A DNA stretch of 64,000 nt from Membranipora membranacea (GCA_914767715.1 OU612071.1:6307493-6371492), one strand, 5' to 3'; counted from the stretch's first letter, positions 24,261-38,731 are shown. Numbers and translations: made by a program. Notes: generated by a model not told the origin, from the letters alone.

Positions 24261-27059
24261 CTGTGAACTTCTATCAGAACCTAACAATTATATTGATTTA
24301 TTCAGTAGGTGTTTAAGCAACTCACTGCTCTCATCATGCACACATTTATGTCTCCTCAAATCCCTGAGTCAATCAAACATTCCACGCTATTTTAAATCAC
24401 ATGTAGTGTTTAAGATATGTTTCCAAAAATTTAATGAATCACCATATAGCCCCCACAAGCACTAACTGTACTTGCTAGAAAATAAAGAGTGGCCAAGTTA
24501 CAACCCGTAAAAAATAGATCATGGTTTTTAGGGTCAAACCAGTACTGAAGATCAGGATTATGGGTTACGTGTGATATGTAAGGACGGCTAAGTCCAGGCT
24601 TGCAGTAATATTTCACAACTGCATAGAAGTTAAATTAATGATCAATAGAATTTAAGTACTTACATAAAATATCGATAAATACCAGAATATTCTCATATTG
24701 CTGTGGTTGAGAATCAGCAAAACCTACAAAAAATGATAGTTGATGATTGAAAGACATTTTCAAGCTGTTGATAGGCGATGAAAACCTTTACCAGTTGCCA
24801 CTCTGTAACCTAAAAATTTGACTCTATGCATATATTTGTATATATATATCACATAAATAAATTCATAAATATATAGGCATATTTATGTGATATTGGCGCT
24901 GGCTGACCATCACGTTATATTCATTTATTACTATGGATAATAAGTAGGCTAAGGCTACAGCAGATCTTTTCAGCTCTTTTTATTTTATTTGTTGCACCCT
25001 CCCCTAGACTGAATAAGTAGTAGGCATCCTACTGTGTGTCTAGGCGGAAGAGATAGATACTAGCTGACTAGATAGACAAATGCAGGTTACATTTTAAGAG
25101 GGTGTTGGTGCTTTGGGTACCCAGGTATAGTTGAGCTGCAAAATTCTTCAATCTATATCATTACTAAACAAGCAATGCATGATGTCTCAAATTAATTTAT
25201 CTGCTGGTTGCTTAGCCTGTCTTGACAAGCTTTGTTGGAGGGTTTAACGATTCCCTATCGTTAGACTTTCAGCTTAGGGGATTTATGACTTGGGATTTTG
25301 ACTGACTAACTCAGACTATTGTCGATCAATATATAACTTTATTGACGAGCTTTTACTGAGATTACAACCGTTAAATCTATAAGAGATTAACACAAACAAT
25401 GACAATGTGACTATGTATGAACGCATTACACAGTTCTCAAAAAGTTAAATTTATACTCTTACTTTACAACTTTTAAAATAAAGTGTTACTTCCAATTGTA
25501 AAATAGTAAGGACTGTCAAACGCATCAATCCTGATGCCAAATTAAGCCTTTACACAATTCAGGGTATATATATAATATAATTAATCCTTGAATGAGGAAT
25601 GCAGGTTACAATAAAATAATAAGGTTAATATTCATACATTTTGCCTTCTCTCCTTTAAACTTTCAAAACTGTCTGAGTTTATTTGCTAATGAACTGAGTG
25701 CACTGACTCATAAAAGAACACTGAAACTTTACTTTACTGAAGTTTCACCATATGCATGGAACACACCAACACAAAGACCAGGGCGGGACCAAATCCCCCC
25801 AGACCAATGACAGAGAGCCAACGCCCCATAAAGATGTTGGGAGGTGGCCAGAAGTCGCAATAAATACACTCCTCCGACACAATACTGCACCCTGGATCCC
25901 CTGTTTGAAGAGTAAATTACTCTATTGTTCCCCGAAATTGGACTGAACCTAGTCCTGCAGATGGGACAACTAGCTGGGAGTTAAAACACGTCTCCAGTTG
26001 AAGCTGGTGAAACAAAAGAAGTTTTAATTTGACACACAATACAGCGTTTGTTATGTAATGAATTTTATTGTGTTTATGTTGAGCTGATGAGTATCTTTAC
26101 AGAGGGGTTCCCCCTCCTACCAGCAATGCTTATAAGGACAGGCTACTGTTGGACATGCTTTTGCAGGATGTAGCAATTTGAAGAATTCTCTTTCAGAGAG
26201 TAAACAATAACAAATCAATAAAATTTAATAGGACAAAGGATCCCATAATGCAATTCTCTGGAATTCCCAAAGTATATTGGGCTAAATAGAATTTGACTTG
26301 ATTTGTTTATGGAAACCCATATTTTTCATACTATTTAAACAAAGCCATTATTAACAATGAACCGCTGGGTCACAAAGCAATATCAATTTCCGTAAATATG
26401 CAATTCAACTATCATTGACCTGCAGTCGACAGTCTCTTGTCCATAACTCAAATTTCTTCCACATGGATTTGAGTTTACTAACAGCATTGAGCTACAACCT
26501 GTCGTGGTCAATTCAAACTTTTATTAGACTGCAAAAACTGAGAGCAACAAGCTCAAAATCTTGTTCAAAGTTGCTCTCTGGATTGCAGTATAATAAAAAC
26601 ACCATGACTATTACTCAATTCAGTGTCGTATATTCACCACCAGCTGTTGTACGCTAATGGTTCATATGTGACCTGTTAAGGTTTTATTATCATAAAGTCT
26701 ATATGGAAAACAAAAAGTTGAATTTTGGGAATGACGTAAAATTGCCTATTCTATATTTATAAAGGGAAATTCATAAAGAGATGGAGCGATTTATGCATAA
26801 ATTATTTAACATTTTTCCCAATTTCTGATATTTCAAGTAGTGCAAACAACCTCATAACAACTTTTGAGCATAGCATCTATCAAACATGACAGTATATTTA
26901 AAGCTTGACATATATGCAGATACTCACCTTACTTGTGCTTAATTTTGATAAGCATCCTGTATGAGACAGCAGTAATGAGTTCTGAAGGAACAATTTCTAT
27001 CGTGATCCTAGGATTTCAAATTTTTTTCTCTTATGCGACTTGGTACACTATCTTCAATA

Positions 27060-27341
27060 TTTCAACTCCCACAGTGTTTTGAAGTTTGTATGCTCCTGTC
27101 CACTAATCACATCAAATCGTATTCATCGATTTGCATCTAACGAGGAGACAACTTGACGTTTTGGTTGAGTTGCGACATTTGCGACGTTAGTGTTTTGAGC
27201 TATTGCGACGTTTAAAAAATTGCGACGTTTGTGGGTTTGTGACGTTTAAAAAACCCTTCGTTGCGACATTTTTCGGATTGCGACGTTAGTGGAATGCTAG
27301 ATTGCGATGTTTCGACGTTTGCGACGTTTGTGGGTTCTACA
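27060..27341 (-). repeat. Right terminal inverted repeat of Ginger-like element
   Basis: Reverse complement of the left repeat with small indels. It ends GGGTTCTACA at 27341 and repeats TTGCGACGTT throughout. Confidence 0.9.
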
Positions 27342-30117
27342 GACCCCTTACTTGAATTTTCAAAGCTTGTTAATGCAGAGCAGTAAAGCTGCTTCAATCC
27401 ACACTTAGTCTATAAGAAGATCGGGATAATCTTGGTACATGCAGTCAGACAGTGCTCAGTAAAATTCGGAGGTACATAAACAGCACACACTTTTTGTTGC
27501 CAATATGTCTCATATAAGAAAATATGTTGTCATGAAGTGCAAATGGAAATGGTTTACATTTTATACTGCGCTGTCAAATCGCAACGACTGCCAGTGCTGG
27601 AATCCAACAAAGATCACTACCTGCTCAAGTTGTTGAAACACAACAACGAGCCAATGAATAAATTTCTAGAAATGTTGTACTATCTAGAAAGACTCTTATA
27701 TTGATTATTAGTATTATCAATATGATATAATTAAAATGTTGACATAAAGCCTTGTGGGTATCAAAAGATTCAGTTTATATCGAAAGTGAATAATGAGATA
27801 AAACTTAGAGCCAAAAACGTTCAGATGGGGTGGTGTTGGTGAAGTTTTTAGCTGTAGATTGCTCTATTCTGTAAAATTATTATTGTTATGTAAATAAACA
27901 ATGTTTGACCATTCAATCTTATGATTATTTAGCAAGAAAACCGCCGAGATTGTGAATGTTGTGTTTTAAAATAATAATTTACGGTGTTTCCAAATTATGA
28001 TAACTTATTATGACTATTGTATGCCGTCTATAGAATATGATGAAGCTATGACAGTCCACTAAACTCCGAATTGAGATGTATGTAGGCCCACGCCACCACA
28101 TCAAAACAGCACTTTTTGAAGTACCATTCTATCACAAAAGTATGCAAAGCGAAAGCAGATATAATATATATAAGCTCAGTGTCAGGCCCAAGGTGAAACA
28201 ACATTAGCTAATGCTCACTCCAATGGTTTGTGCAAAAGCTTCAGGTGTCATACAATAACCCCCCCCCCCCCCTAATCCCCTCCCTTCCTTTCTAACAGAG
28301 GCACTGTTGAAGTTTAGATCAGAGTACACAATATGACTCAAAAATCAAGGCTCAGAATAATTCATTTTAGCAATCAGGAATGGGGAAACTTTTCAATATG
28401 GAGTAGCGTTGGTTGGGTGGTTGGCCATCAATAATGTTAAGTTGGTTGGATGAAGACATATTTCTTCTTTCTTTTTTTGATCCAGAACCATTACAAGTTC
28501 TGTGATAAATGCCTACATTTCAAGTTCCTCCCATTATACTGGTGACATCAGAAGCAAACCCAAATGCAGAAAAATTGGATAAAACTATAGGGATAATGAC
28601 ATAACATACACTGTGACATTGCATTGACTAGATTGGAAAGCAAGCACTATGTGCTCGACATCTACTTGACTCTTTGTTAGGTTATTAACGGAGCATGGTG
28701 ACAAAAAGTAAAACATTCTCTACCTCAAGAAAAATTTTAATCTATTTTGCATATATATACATATATACATCAACACAAGACAACGTCGTTTTACTTGGAT
28801 TTTACTAGGATTGGAGCAACCGGAAATGAAGGGGTGCAAATATTTTAATTGACATAGAACTTATATTATAATCATGTGGGAATTTGCCAACAGCATTTAC
28901 AGCCATGCTTTTTTTATTGTTATTCAGCATACTGTTCGAACTGCAATGGTTGTCTGCACTTAGTTTTTGTAATAGAGGAGAACTCCGAAGGCACTTGGGT
29001 GCCTTTCTCAAGAATTGGATGTGACAACCCTGTCACAACCATCCAACGAGCTCATTAAAACTCAAGTATCTTAAAACTTTGAACGTGAGGTCACCCACTG
29101 GAGGTTAATGTCAAGTGACGGAGTTGAGAAAATGTTGGCTAGCCATAATTTTATTACTTCAAGCCATCTTCTCGAAATGCAAACTTTTCCTATTGAACTA
29201 ACATTACTCCACTAGAGTAATCCTATCATTGAAAGTGGGGTCCAATGGTATTGAAGTAACTCACGGTTTAATCTTCTGGCAATTTCTGGCGGGAAGCCAT
29301 GGTTTATTAGCTACTGAATACCATCAAATCATCTTCTGATCTAAAACCACATATTATATATATATACACAGGTGTGAATATTGAGTTTTTTGAGATATTC
29401 ATATATCACTCTAAATTCAATAGGACGATAAACTTGATATAACATAATATTCAGGATAGTTGTCTAAAGATGATTTGCAGTAAATTACTCCTCTAGCGGA
29501 GGTGGGAGTCTATATGAAGAAATGAGAGCAAATGTTAGCTTGCTTTAAATGTAGCTATTTGTGAATTTTCCCTGCAGCAAATCCTTAACTCTCTTAGGGT
29601 ATGCACAATGTTACATTGACTGCCAGCAACTCACATTTTGGCACATAATATATAATATATTGACTATGGACCAAATTTATTTCCCCTGAAACAGCTGAGG
29701 TCGGCTTAACGGATATGAATGGCTGAGGATGAATTTTTTTCGCAATTCTTAGTTTTGGATTTTTTTACCAGATGTATTATTACTGATGAAAACCGTGTAA
29801 GCCCTCTTTCTTTCACCCTATCTAGATATGAAGTTAGGGCACTGAGATCATTGCATTTGGAGCTGCATTCTAACATTTTAACAAATTACAAATAACACAT
29901 CACTTAAAAACCAAAATCACAATCTGATCGCTCACCAGGTGAGTGAGCAATACCTGTTAGGGGTCTCACTTTCAAATCGTTCAGTCAATGATTGAACTAT
30001 ATACATTCTGGGAGTGATGTTGTCTAATTGAAAGACCAAGTGGGCAATAATTTCGAGTGATGCGATAGTGATAATTTGCTTTAGTAAAGTATCGCTCTTT
30101 CTAATTGAAAGACACCC

Positions 30118-30222
30118 CTGATTGGCAAACTACAGAAGGCTACTAGTAGTGATAACAACTAACAGTTACTAGCTAGACTTCTTAGTTAGTCTACTCATGC
30201 TTCACGACTGAGTAGTAGAGTA
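30118..30222 (+). repeat. Dispersed repeat, copy 1
   Basis: The stretch beginning ATTGGCAAACTACAGAA and containing GCTACTAGTAGTGATA recurs at 33264-33370 in the same orientation. The hairpin at 30189 overlaps its right half. Confidence 0.8.
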
Positions 30223-30261
30223 CTCCTCTACTACTCAGTCGTGAGTGAAGAATGAGTAGAC
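30189..30261. repeat. 73-bp hairpin
   Basis: GTCTACTCAT at the left pairs with ATGAGTAGAC at the right. The inner CGACTGAGTAGTAGAG pairs with CTCTACTACTCAGTCG around a short TACT loop. Confidence 0.85.
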
Positions 30262-30850
30262 TTACAGAGTATTGTGTGACTAGCTTACCACTTTATCTGA
30301 TGAATACTTGTTCTTCCTACACTAACTGCCTTCAAGTTGTTTAACGCGGTAGTCAAATGTCAATAGATGCCAACATCCTGCTAATCCACTGCCTCAGTTA
30401 CGTTCTAAAATGTAAGGTACAGTAATCAAAATCAAGCAGATATAATGTCAATACAAAGTTCCATAGAGGAGTAAAGTATTCATCGGAGGAAATTTTCTTC
30501 ATTTTGCGCAGGCTTGAAAAAGCTAACTTCAAGAGTAGCAAACATACGCCCACCCTTTTTTTATTCTTTTTATGGACTTCAACCTTCACTAGCCAAAATT
30601 TAATGCTAGCTTACATTAAGTCATCTCAAGACTAGCTAAACTAAACTTTAGCTAATACTTACTCCCAAGGCTATAGGTTTAGTTGACTATAACTTAGAAA
30701 CAAGTTTTATGCTGTTTAATTTTTTTTAGGGCCTGTTACCTAGAATTACCCACACACCAACATATGTTGGGAAGTTAAATGCCCCATGATAACCACAATC
30801 GAACAATTGACAATACTTTAAGAGACAGATTTCATTATCATTTCATTCAT

Positions 30851-30953
30851 CCCCCCCCCCCTTCCTTCACCTGCAATCTACCTTATTAACCTAATTAGTT
30901 AATCACTAATTAGGTTGATAAGGTAGATAGGAGGTGAAGGGAGGGAGGGGGGT
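30851..30953. repeat. 103-bp palindrome with C-rich/G-rich ends
   Basis: A C-run plus CTTCACCT...ATCTACCTTATTAACC on the left pairs with GGTTGATAAGGTAGAT...AGGTGAAG plus a G-rich run on the right. The CTAATTAG core lies near the centre. Confidence 0.85.
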
Positions 30954-33150
30954 CTTTCAATGAGTATGAGATATGGTTACCAATAAGGCTACCGATGGTA
31001 TCCTTGATTTGGACAATCAACTACAAATGATCACTGCATCAGGGTAGCGAAGAGTATATCATGACCAATCATGAATCATAATAATGTAACTATTTGACAC
31101 TCAGGCACTCACTCGGTACATCAAGATTTCTCAGGACAGAATTCAAACCTCCAAAGGTTCTGATGCGTAACTCTGCCATTATCATGCCATACTGAATCAG
31201 TCTTTCTCCTGTATTCTCTGCAACAAATATTTAGTTGATGATGTGATAAAGTATGAATATAATACATTCCAATGTCCTAAGTACATTATTTGCATTCAAA
31301 TTTTTTGCAGTCTTATAACAAGGCTTTGCTGCTACGAGGTTCATCCCTGGACCCTTCAATTTTCTCTGCATTGAGAGCCTGATTCTAGCATGTTGCCAAA
31401 TTACAAATAACACACCACTTAAAGACCTGGTTAAATCTACAATCCCTATGATGGCAACAGATTTGCCAGCCGTTGGTGAAGAAGTTTGTTAAGTTTTATA
31501 TCTGGTTTCTTGGAATGGAAACACTCGATCTATAGGTTTAATCAGCACATAACGCCAGCAAGTTTGTAACTAAAATGATCAGACAAGATAATGAAATGTG
31601 GCAAGGAGGGTGGAATATAGGGAATAGGTGACTTGATGTTGCGAGATGGAATGAGTTGTTTCCTCCATGAAAAAAAGAGCACAACTCCGATAGTCACTGA
31701 ACTCCTAATTACACCAACTGACCGGCTTCAATGAAAAATTCTTGCTGATGCCTGCCAGTGTTCAAGCAGTTTTACCAAATTTATGCCATGAGACTTCAAC
31801 GATTACACCGACGCAATTATCATCATTTAACCTACACATATCACCTGACATTTATATCATTATATTACTAACGATGCGCGATGCAAGCGTAACAGTGGAG
31901 ATATCGATGCTTATGACCCCAGCCATCTCAAGCCTTTCTGGGTCAGTTCCCTGCTGCAACTTAATAAAATTTTACAACCAAAATTGAAAACTTGATTGTC
32001 GGCTTACCTGTTTGAATTGAGTAACCTGAATGACTATTAATACTACGAGTTGTATCACATCTGCTATAAACCACCCAAACACTCACTTCTTCATTGTACT
32101 GTTCTCAGTACTATTCTGCGGTCTGTGTTGCTTTACAATGTAGACTAATAAGAGACGTAGACGAATAATTAAACCAGCGTTATACTCTGGAGAGCTAGTA
32201 CCTCTACAACACTTGAATACGCCATTCTATTGATGAAGATTTACATTTGGGAAACTTTTGCAATTGTGTGCAAGCTGGCAATGGTCTAGTTTCTCTCAGT
32301 AACCAAGTTCTCTACTCTCCAACTACAGACCACTATAACCAATGGTTGGCAGTGGTTGACCCTGAATTAAGGCGAAGTACATGCTTGCAACTCAAAGAGC
32401 CCACACATGTAATATTATATGCAATCCGCCCCCCTCCCCGATCACTGCTTATTATAATGAAATGACCACTGTGACGCAGTTGAGACCCTGTACAGCCAAC
32501 AAATCATTTAAATTCAATACCATTGTCAAAAGGCAAGGTCTGCACTGGTTTCCTTCCTCTGGTGATCGGGTTTGGTATATTCTTTATTATCATTATAGAC
32601 CAGGGGATATTTCAATTAGCATGAGCTCTGCTTTGTAAACCAAAAGATCATTACAACTTAAATGCACAATATCCTCGCTCCTTAGATAAATTCGTTCCCA
32701 AATAGTTCACACAAGAGTGAGCATAGTTCAATTGAGTAGTGGCCAATTCTCGAACGAAGCTAAAAGCAGGTCTCCCCTACTGAGCTAGATGACGATGTAC
32801 CACTTGGTCTTATATGCGCATGCTTTATCAGTAAATAAAGTGTATACTAATATGTTATAGTTTTGCTGTTTGTATTTAAGGGTGACCCCACCAGTCTCAG
32901 ACAGTTGGGAATGGTTGACATAAAGTAATAATGATCCCTCAGTTGCGCCGAGGCAAAGTCTATGCACACACTTTATACAAACACAAGACCCAGCCTACAT
33001 AGGCTGTAGTTGTAGTAAAGAGAGGGGGCATTTCCTTACAATGTAAAGTATGTAGGCCTACATGTAGCCATAGTAGATTAGCAATAACAGTTCTAGACAA
33101 TTAGTTGCACGAGAGTTGCCCACCTAAACTTGCCACCACCTCAAACAACA

Positions 33151-33233
33151 AAGCGAGGAATAAGGAGTAAACTCCTTGGAGTTGTATGAGCCTCCCCCCC
33201 TCTTACAACTCTTAGGAGTCATTCTCCTTGCTT
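33151..33233. repeat. 83-bp imperfect hairpin
   Basis: AAGCGAGGAATAAGGAG and CTCCTTGGAGTTGTA on the left pair with TACAACTCTTAGGAG and CTCCTTGCTT on the right. The loop is C-rich. Confidence 0.75.
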
Positions 33234-33263
33234 GATATTACACTGCACATGTACATTGGTACC

Positions 33264-33370
33264 ATTGGCAAACTACAGAAAGCTACTAGTAGTGATAGTA
33301 ACTAACAGTTACTAGCTAGACTTCTTAGTTCGTCTACTCATCTTTCACTCACGACTGAGTGAGTAGTAGA
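33264..33370 (+). repeat. Dispersed repeat, copy 2
   Basis: Direct copy of 30118-30222 with a small number of changes. The second half of the hairpin is reduced here. Confidence 0.8.
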
Positions 33371-35778
33371 ATAGTAGTGTACCAAATAAATACTAAATAG
33401 CATTTATTTACCTGAGAGTGAGAGCTACAACAAATTGATTCAATCAAGTCCATTCACAGCTGTTCTAATTTCATTCTTCTTCTTCTTGTGAAGCTGTGTT
33501 GGCTCATCCTCTCTTCATCGTGGTCTTATGTGTCTGTGAAGTTACTGATTGGTGCCACTGAGTCTGACTGCTGTTCAGAAAGTTGACTACTAGCAATATC
33601 GATAACTAACTCAGTGTTCCCCAACACAGATATTGTAATCAGTATGTAGTTATTGAACAGGCCAATAAGAAAAAAGTAAGATGTAATGGGCCAATCATAT
33701 CAAAGCCTGTGAAAATTTGAAGAGAGAGGGCAACTCTTCATTTTTGAAGGTTTTTACGTGAGAGGGCAATTCCGAACCAGTTACCTTATTACCCTGGAGT
33801 TAGGATTAGATTCTTGTGTTTTAAAGAAGTAGGACGCTACCGATTTAAGATAAGATACCTCTAATCTCTCAAACCTTAATTCAACATTGAATATAGAATT
33901 CGAACATCAATTTAGAGTGACCACATACTGATTCTTCTTTCCTTCACTAGAAATTGGGCTGGAGTCTTGGAGCTAATTTAACTTGGCTAAGAGGCCTTTG
34001 ATACTGATACACCGCTTTGATTACCTGATTGAGCTTCCAGGCAAGAGCATTGTCTCAAAACTCGTCAAGAGTTTTACTGTTAGAACAAGACAGGGGTCTT
34101 AGCAGGTTACCGGCAGGAACCTTTCTTAAACAGCTTGAAGGCAGCTTCTCGTGAGGCTAAGAAAGGTCAGGCTCAATTACAACCCCTAGTAAATTACTAG
34201 TAATGGAGTAGTGGGAAGCAGCTGTCCGTCAATAGAAATTAATAAGTTAAATACATCGTACTCACCAGAGTGCTAGTATTACCAATTGGAACCAAGTTTT
34301 AATAGATTTGAGCGATCTTGTCTTTCTTCAGTGCACGAAGGGAGGCAACTCCAAATTATAAATACAAATATATAACACAACAATAAAGTGACATTTAGAG
34401 GTGTCCTGAGTGCAAGATTTAGAACCATTACTAGAAAGTAGAACCAAATTTGAAGTAGAACGACTACACATACTAATAGTACACAGCTTATACTTTAGTC
34501 TGAGCCCCCCAGACTTTTGCCCCTCATCCGACCGCCCCCCCGTATAGACTAGTACCAATTCCGTTCCTCACACACCCCACCAATCAAAAATGTTAAAAGT
34601 GTTATAAAACCAAATGGAACAATAGGATTGTAGTCTGGTTGCCTAGTGATAACAAGATGGCCCCGCCCATAGGCCAAGCCAAGGTCATAAGTGAGTGGTT
34701 AGTTTGAGCTTATTTTTAGCCTGTTATACTTCGCAACCCCAGGTTTTCTCTCTCAACCAGATATCTGATCAACCTCCGAAAATCTTGGATTTTCAATTCA
34801 ATCCCCAATAGGCCAGGGGGTCAGGAATACTCCCTACGCCTCTGAGTGAGTGCATCACATGATGTTGTGATTAGCTGTGTAAGAAGTAGACAATGAGCGG
34901 ATTAACTTAAACTAGGCGAAAAATCAAAATAATTAGAGAGCGGCAATAAATTAGTACGTCTGATAAAATTCTCTCATTGTGTATTATGTTATGTTATGTT
35001 TGTACTTTTTTTCCTCCTAAAATCAACAGTGCGATGTACTGGAGAGAATTCCACTAGAAAGAACAAGAGTTAGTCAGTAAAATACACAGTCAGTTAAATA
35101 TAAAATGATAAAAATGGGTACTAAAAATTTTATTCGCTTTCTATAATGTAGCTATGTGAGCAATTTGGGTAGAAGGGGATTAGCTTCAGATCATCAAACA
35201 GAAGTTCTTATGAATGATGGGTCCCTGCCAGCCATACACCTGTCATGGATTGGATAATGTTCACAACAAATCATTATGATTGGATGGCATACACAAACCG
35301 TCTTCAGCTCATTCATTGTAAGGCGTCTATCATTACAAATCACAAATGAACAACATAAATAATGTGTAATACAGAGTATGATAAAATGTTTAGGTGTGTT
35401 CTGGCTTTCGTATTTTAGAGCCATTTCATTGAATAACACATCACTTCAACAGGCTAGGCACACTTAACATCTTACTGATGCATAGTCACAGTCAGTTTTT
35501 ACCCTCGGAACTTCTAAAACTTCTGAGTTTTAGATTCAGTTAAAGACCAGTTCAAGAACAATGATCTAGACTAGACTAAGATCGGATCAGGCCAGTTATC
35601 CCTTTTCATATGACTGAAGACACACAACAGGCTTGCAAGTGCTACTACATCACAGATTGATATGTTTTCTGGGTAAATAATTCAAAGCCTTTCACGATCT
35701 GTTGCAATTACAAGTAATGCAAAGCCAGTGGATATTACACATATGGCTATATAGATATAATTTACTCTGGTCTATACC

Positions 35779-35885
35779 GTATACTACGGAAGACGAACGA
35801 TGACATAAACAATTTTTTATTTTCTATACAGGAAAAAATTTCTGTGTCATCCCTCGGCTTTGGTATTTGCCCGGACTATAACATT
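35779..35885 (+). repeat. Dispersed repeat, inverted relative to 48797-48902
   Basis: It begins GTATACTACGGAAGACGA and contains GTGTCATCCCTCGGCTT; the reverse complement is found at 48797-48902. No coding potential is seen. The type of repeat is unknown. Confidence 0.75.
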
Positions 35886-38731
35886 TAAAATTTCGTATAC
35901 CTGCAGGTAAAATAATTCACATGTCTCACCTCGTCTTCACACAAAGAGGGGACAACTCTAATTCATAGACTGTCATATAAGTTTTACTCAATCGGACTAA
36001 TGTAATTGCTGTGGTTGTGGCTTAAATGTGAAGTGTAATATGTGGCTTATCTTTATGTTGTTCTCAGATTACATCTTGCTTTTGTCAAGCAGACATTTAA
36101 ATCAACCGCATAACATCCTTTAAGATTTTAAATTGGACACTGACAGTGCAATCCAATGACTTTTGATGAGTGGTACACACCTCAGCAGTGACAGCAAGAA
36201 ATGAGTCAATTTCAGTCCTTTGGCACAGATATAGCAACCCTTGTTTAGACCAATGGAATGGTGTATCATACCCTTTTTCCTGATCTGATGCCATCATATC
36301 TCCCCTTTCTCTGAAAAATCCAATCCAAGTACAGTTCAATAAGAGAGTTTTCTTCTGCAATCTGTTACCAAACTGAATAGGGTGCTTGATTCAAATATAG
36401 CAGGACACTATTTACAATTTACAGGACTGGAGATCTCCAACTGCCAATGGAAGCAAAAACATGCACAGACAGAGACCTTTTGCGAAATAGGATACATGTT
36501 ACTCAACTCAGTCTTCAAAATAGCAAAAACATGAGAGATCCAAAGCCAAAAAAAAGATTTTTCTTCAAGGCTCATAGTCATGCAACTATTAGCAGAGACA
36601 CGGGATATACCGCTACATCACCATTTTAATCGAAAGAGATTAAGTTAAGTTAAAGCGCCATTTGCTACTTGGTAGTGCATCCAAGGAGTGAGAGGGACAC
36701 ATTGTCATTGTCATGTCTTCAGGTAGTAAAATGAATGAATGAATGAGTAGTCAATGATATAACAATTCACATAAACAGGTACATAAGTTGTGAAAACCTG
36801 ACAAAAACAATTGATCGATATACAATCATGTATGTATAATTACTACCCACAGACATTGCCATTAATAGTAGACAAGGAACCAATATTGATGAGCTTCTGT
36901 TTGCAAATTTTATTGCAGTACCATCTAATAATTGTTTTTTTAAAACTTATTTTATCCAAAACATACATTGGCCGAGTGTGACATGCACTCAGAAAATAGA
37001 TGCACCCTGAATGGACAAGGCCTGTTAGTGAAAATGCAAAGGTGCAGGTAACATTCTTTTAGGACCGCAATCACTGTATTAGGAAGTTTAATCTGAATCT
37101 AAATCTTTAATCTAAAAGAGTTGTCTTATCTTCTCTCAAATCAGCCAATCAGATTTGTGCTAGCCTCATCTGTCAATTCAGTTTGTGTAAGACTGGCGAA
37201 CTGTCAACATCAGCCAGCACGGTTATTTTAATGTCGCTCTAAAATATCCTGACTCAGTGTATCTGTATTTAACCATATTCTACATGGTAATTGTATTCAA
37301 TCAACCATCACAATGAATACTCTGAACAGTTTATAATGGACATCGACCACTGAACACTAAAGCTAGACACCTCTCAATATGGTGGTGAGTTTAATTGTAC
37401 TCATTTTTCTTATCGTTTTTGGCACTATAAATGTTTTAAAGTTTGGGAACTAAATTAGGTATTAACAATATTGTGTTTAACTCTCTGTGGCAATTCAGCA
37501 GTAATGACAGACGTTTTATCCATCGTACGCCTATCTACAACATGTTGCCTGAGTAATATCGATCTAGAAATACCACACTATACTTCGATCCGATCACTTC
37601 ATCTCCAAGTGTATATCATCAGTAATCATATCGATATGATTATTCAATCACTTATAATGCGGCATCGAGGTCAGGCTCTGCTCGTCGATCACAATCAGTT
37701 ATTGTCACTGCTTATTATTTTCGTTTTCAGTTGCATCAGGAATTTTAAGAGTGCCTTTAGAGTACAAACTCACCCCATTGCTCGGTTTGACACTTATCCC
37801 ACCAGTAATTGTAAGTCGTGATTATAAAATCTAAATGTATAATTTTTGTGACGATGATTAAGTAATCCGCAAAACATTGATCATTGCAATTCGACAATAT
37901 AATTTCGTTTCATGTTTAACTTGATAAAGTTTATCTTCCTAATTCCCGGGATAATATTTTAAATAGTTATCCTGTTTTTTAATATGGCAAGAGATTTTTA
38001 TTTCACCATTGAAATCAAATCCATACCTGTGTTTTAACCATGCACTTTTGTTTTGTCAACAGGGTACAATATTTCATTCAATACAAGAACACCATCTCTT
38101 ATGACGATCTATTGTTGCCAATAATCACCATTGTCCTATCCGAGCACAATCACCAGCAATCACATTCCAATGTCTTTTTCCGTGCTGCTTGAAACAATAA
38201 ATACATGCAACGTGATAAAACTCATGAAATCATGAATTCTCCTGGAGTATATGATGTTTCTTTTCGGGTATAAATCACACTTTACATGGTTAATTTTGGC
38301 TGAACAATGGCAAACTTCAGACACAGAAACTCCAAGCTTGACGGTGCTTTAGATAAGTACAGTGCAGTATTGAGTTCTTGCTGTGTTTTCTAAATGTAAC
38401 AAATTTAGGTTTCATAAATCTGGTTCTTGATTTGTGAACTTTTTGAAACGAAGGCACATACAAACATTGTTACGGTACAGGAAAATACAAGTCTATTTAC
38501 ACGCAATCATTGCACACCCATCATACTATTACTAACCTGCTTTGTCTTGCTCAAACTTTTTGTTAAGCTTGTCCTCCAGCTGTTTTTGTGGGCCTGTTTG
38601 CTCCAGGTTCATAGAGCAGCAAAATATGCTTCAAATAAGTGTATGTCCTACTTCTCGAAACCTTGAATAAACACTGTCGAACTATTTCGCCACTACACAC
38701 CACATTGTCAGTGACTTTGCTTCGCCAAGAA
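35886..38731. other. No clear gene beyond one weak exon candidate
   Basis: The 116-codon frame at 37471-37821 shows no domain and its composition looks like random AT-rich DNA. No repeats of note are seen. Confidence 0.5.
36181..36310 (-). CDS. Candidate orphan exon
   Basis: An open frame reading MMASDQEKGYDTPFHWSKQG and TEIDSFLAVTAE is bounded by an acceptor (GGATTTTTCAG) and a donor (GCTGAG|GTGTGT). I do not recognise the protein and see no partner exon nearby. It could be a chance frame between chance splice-like sites. Confidence 0.25.

Larger units (their letters stand above)
20215..27341 (-). mobile_element. Ginger-like DNA transposon with OTU domain
   Basis: Long terminal inverted repeats start TGTAGAACCC on both sides, which fits the TGTNR start reported for Ginger1 elements. 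The minus strand encodes a Gypsy-integrase-like transposase (N-terminal exon 24067-24260, second exon from 23753, core 23210-23656, C-terminal part 21800-23209) followed by an OTU cysteine-protease domain. There is no LTR, reverse transcriptase or gag. The coding region carries a stop at the catalytic Glu and at least one frameshift between 23753 and 23656, so this copy is dead. No clean target duplication is found: CCCCT stands at the left edge and again two bases beyond the right edge. Confidence 0.85.
27342..35778. other. No recognisable gene; several hairpins
   Basis: No splice-bounded coding exon or conserved domain is seen. A run of 14 C lies at 28259-28272. Hairpins at 30189-30261, 30851-30953 and 33151-33233 and a dispersed repeat are listed separately. 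Confidence 0.55.

Noticed and set aside
20210-27346. CCCCT as target duplication of the Ginger-like element
   Set aside because: The right copy is separated from the terminus by two bases, so it is not a clean duplication.
27212-27397. Frame with TNVA repeats
   Set aside because: It is translation of the iterated motif in the transposon terminus.
37471-37821. 116-codon frame
   Set aside because: No domain, no splice context and no repeat family; composition is like random AT-rich DNA.
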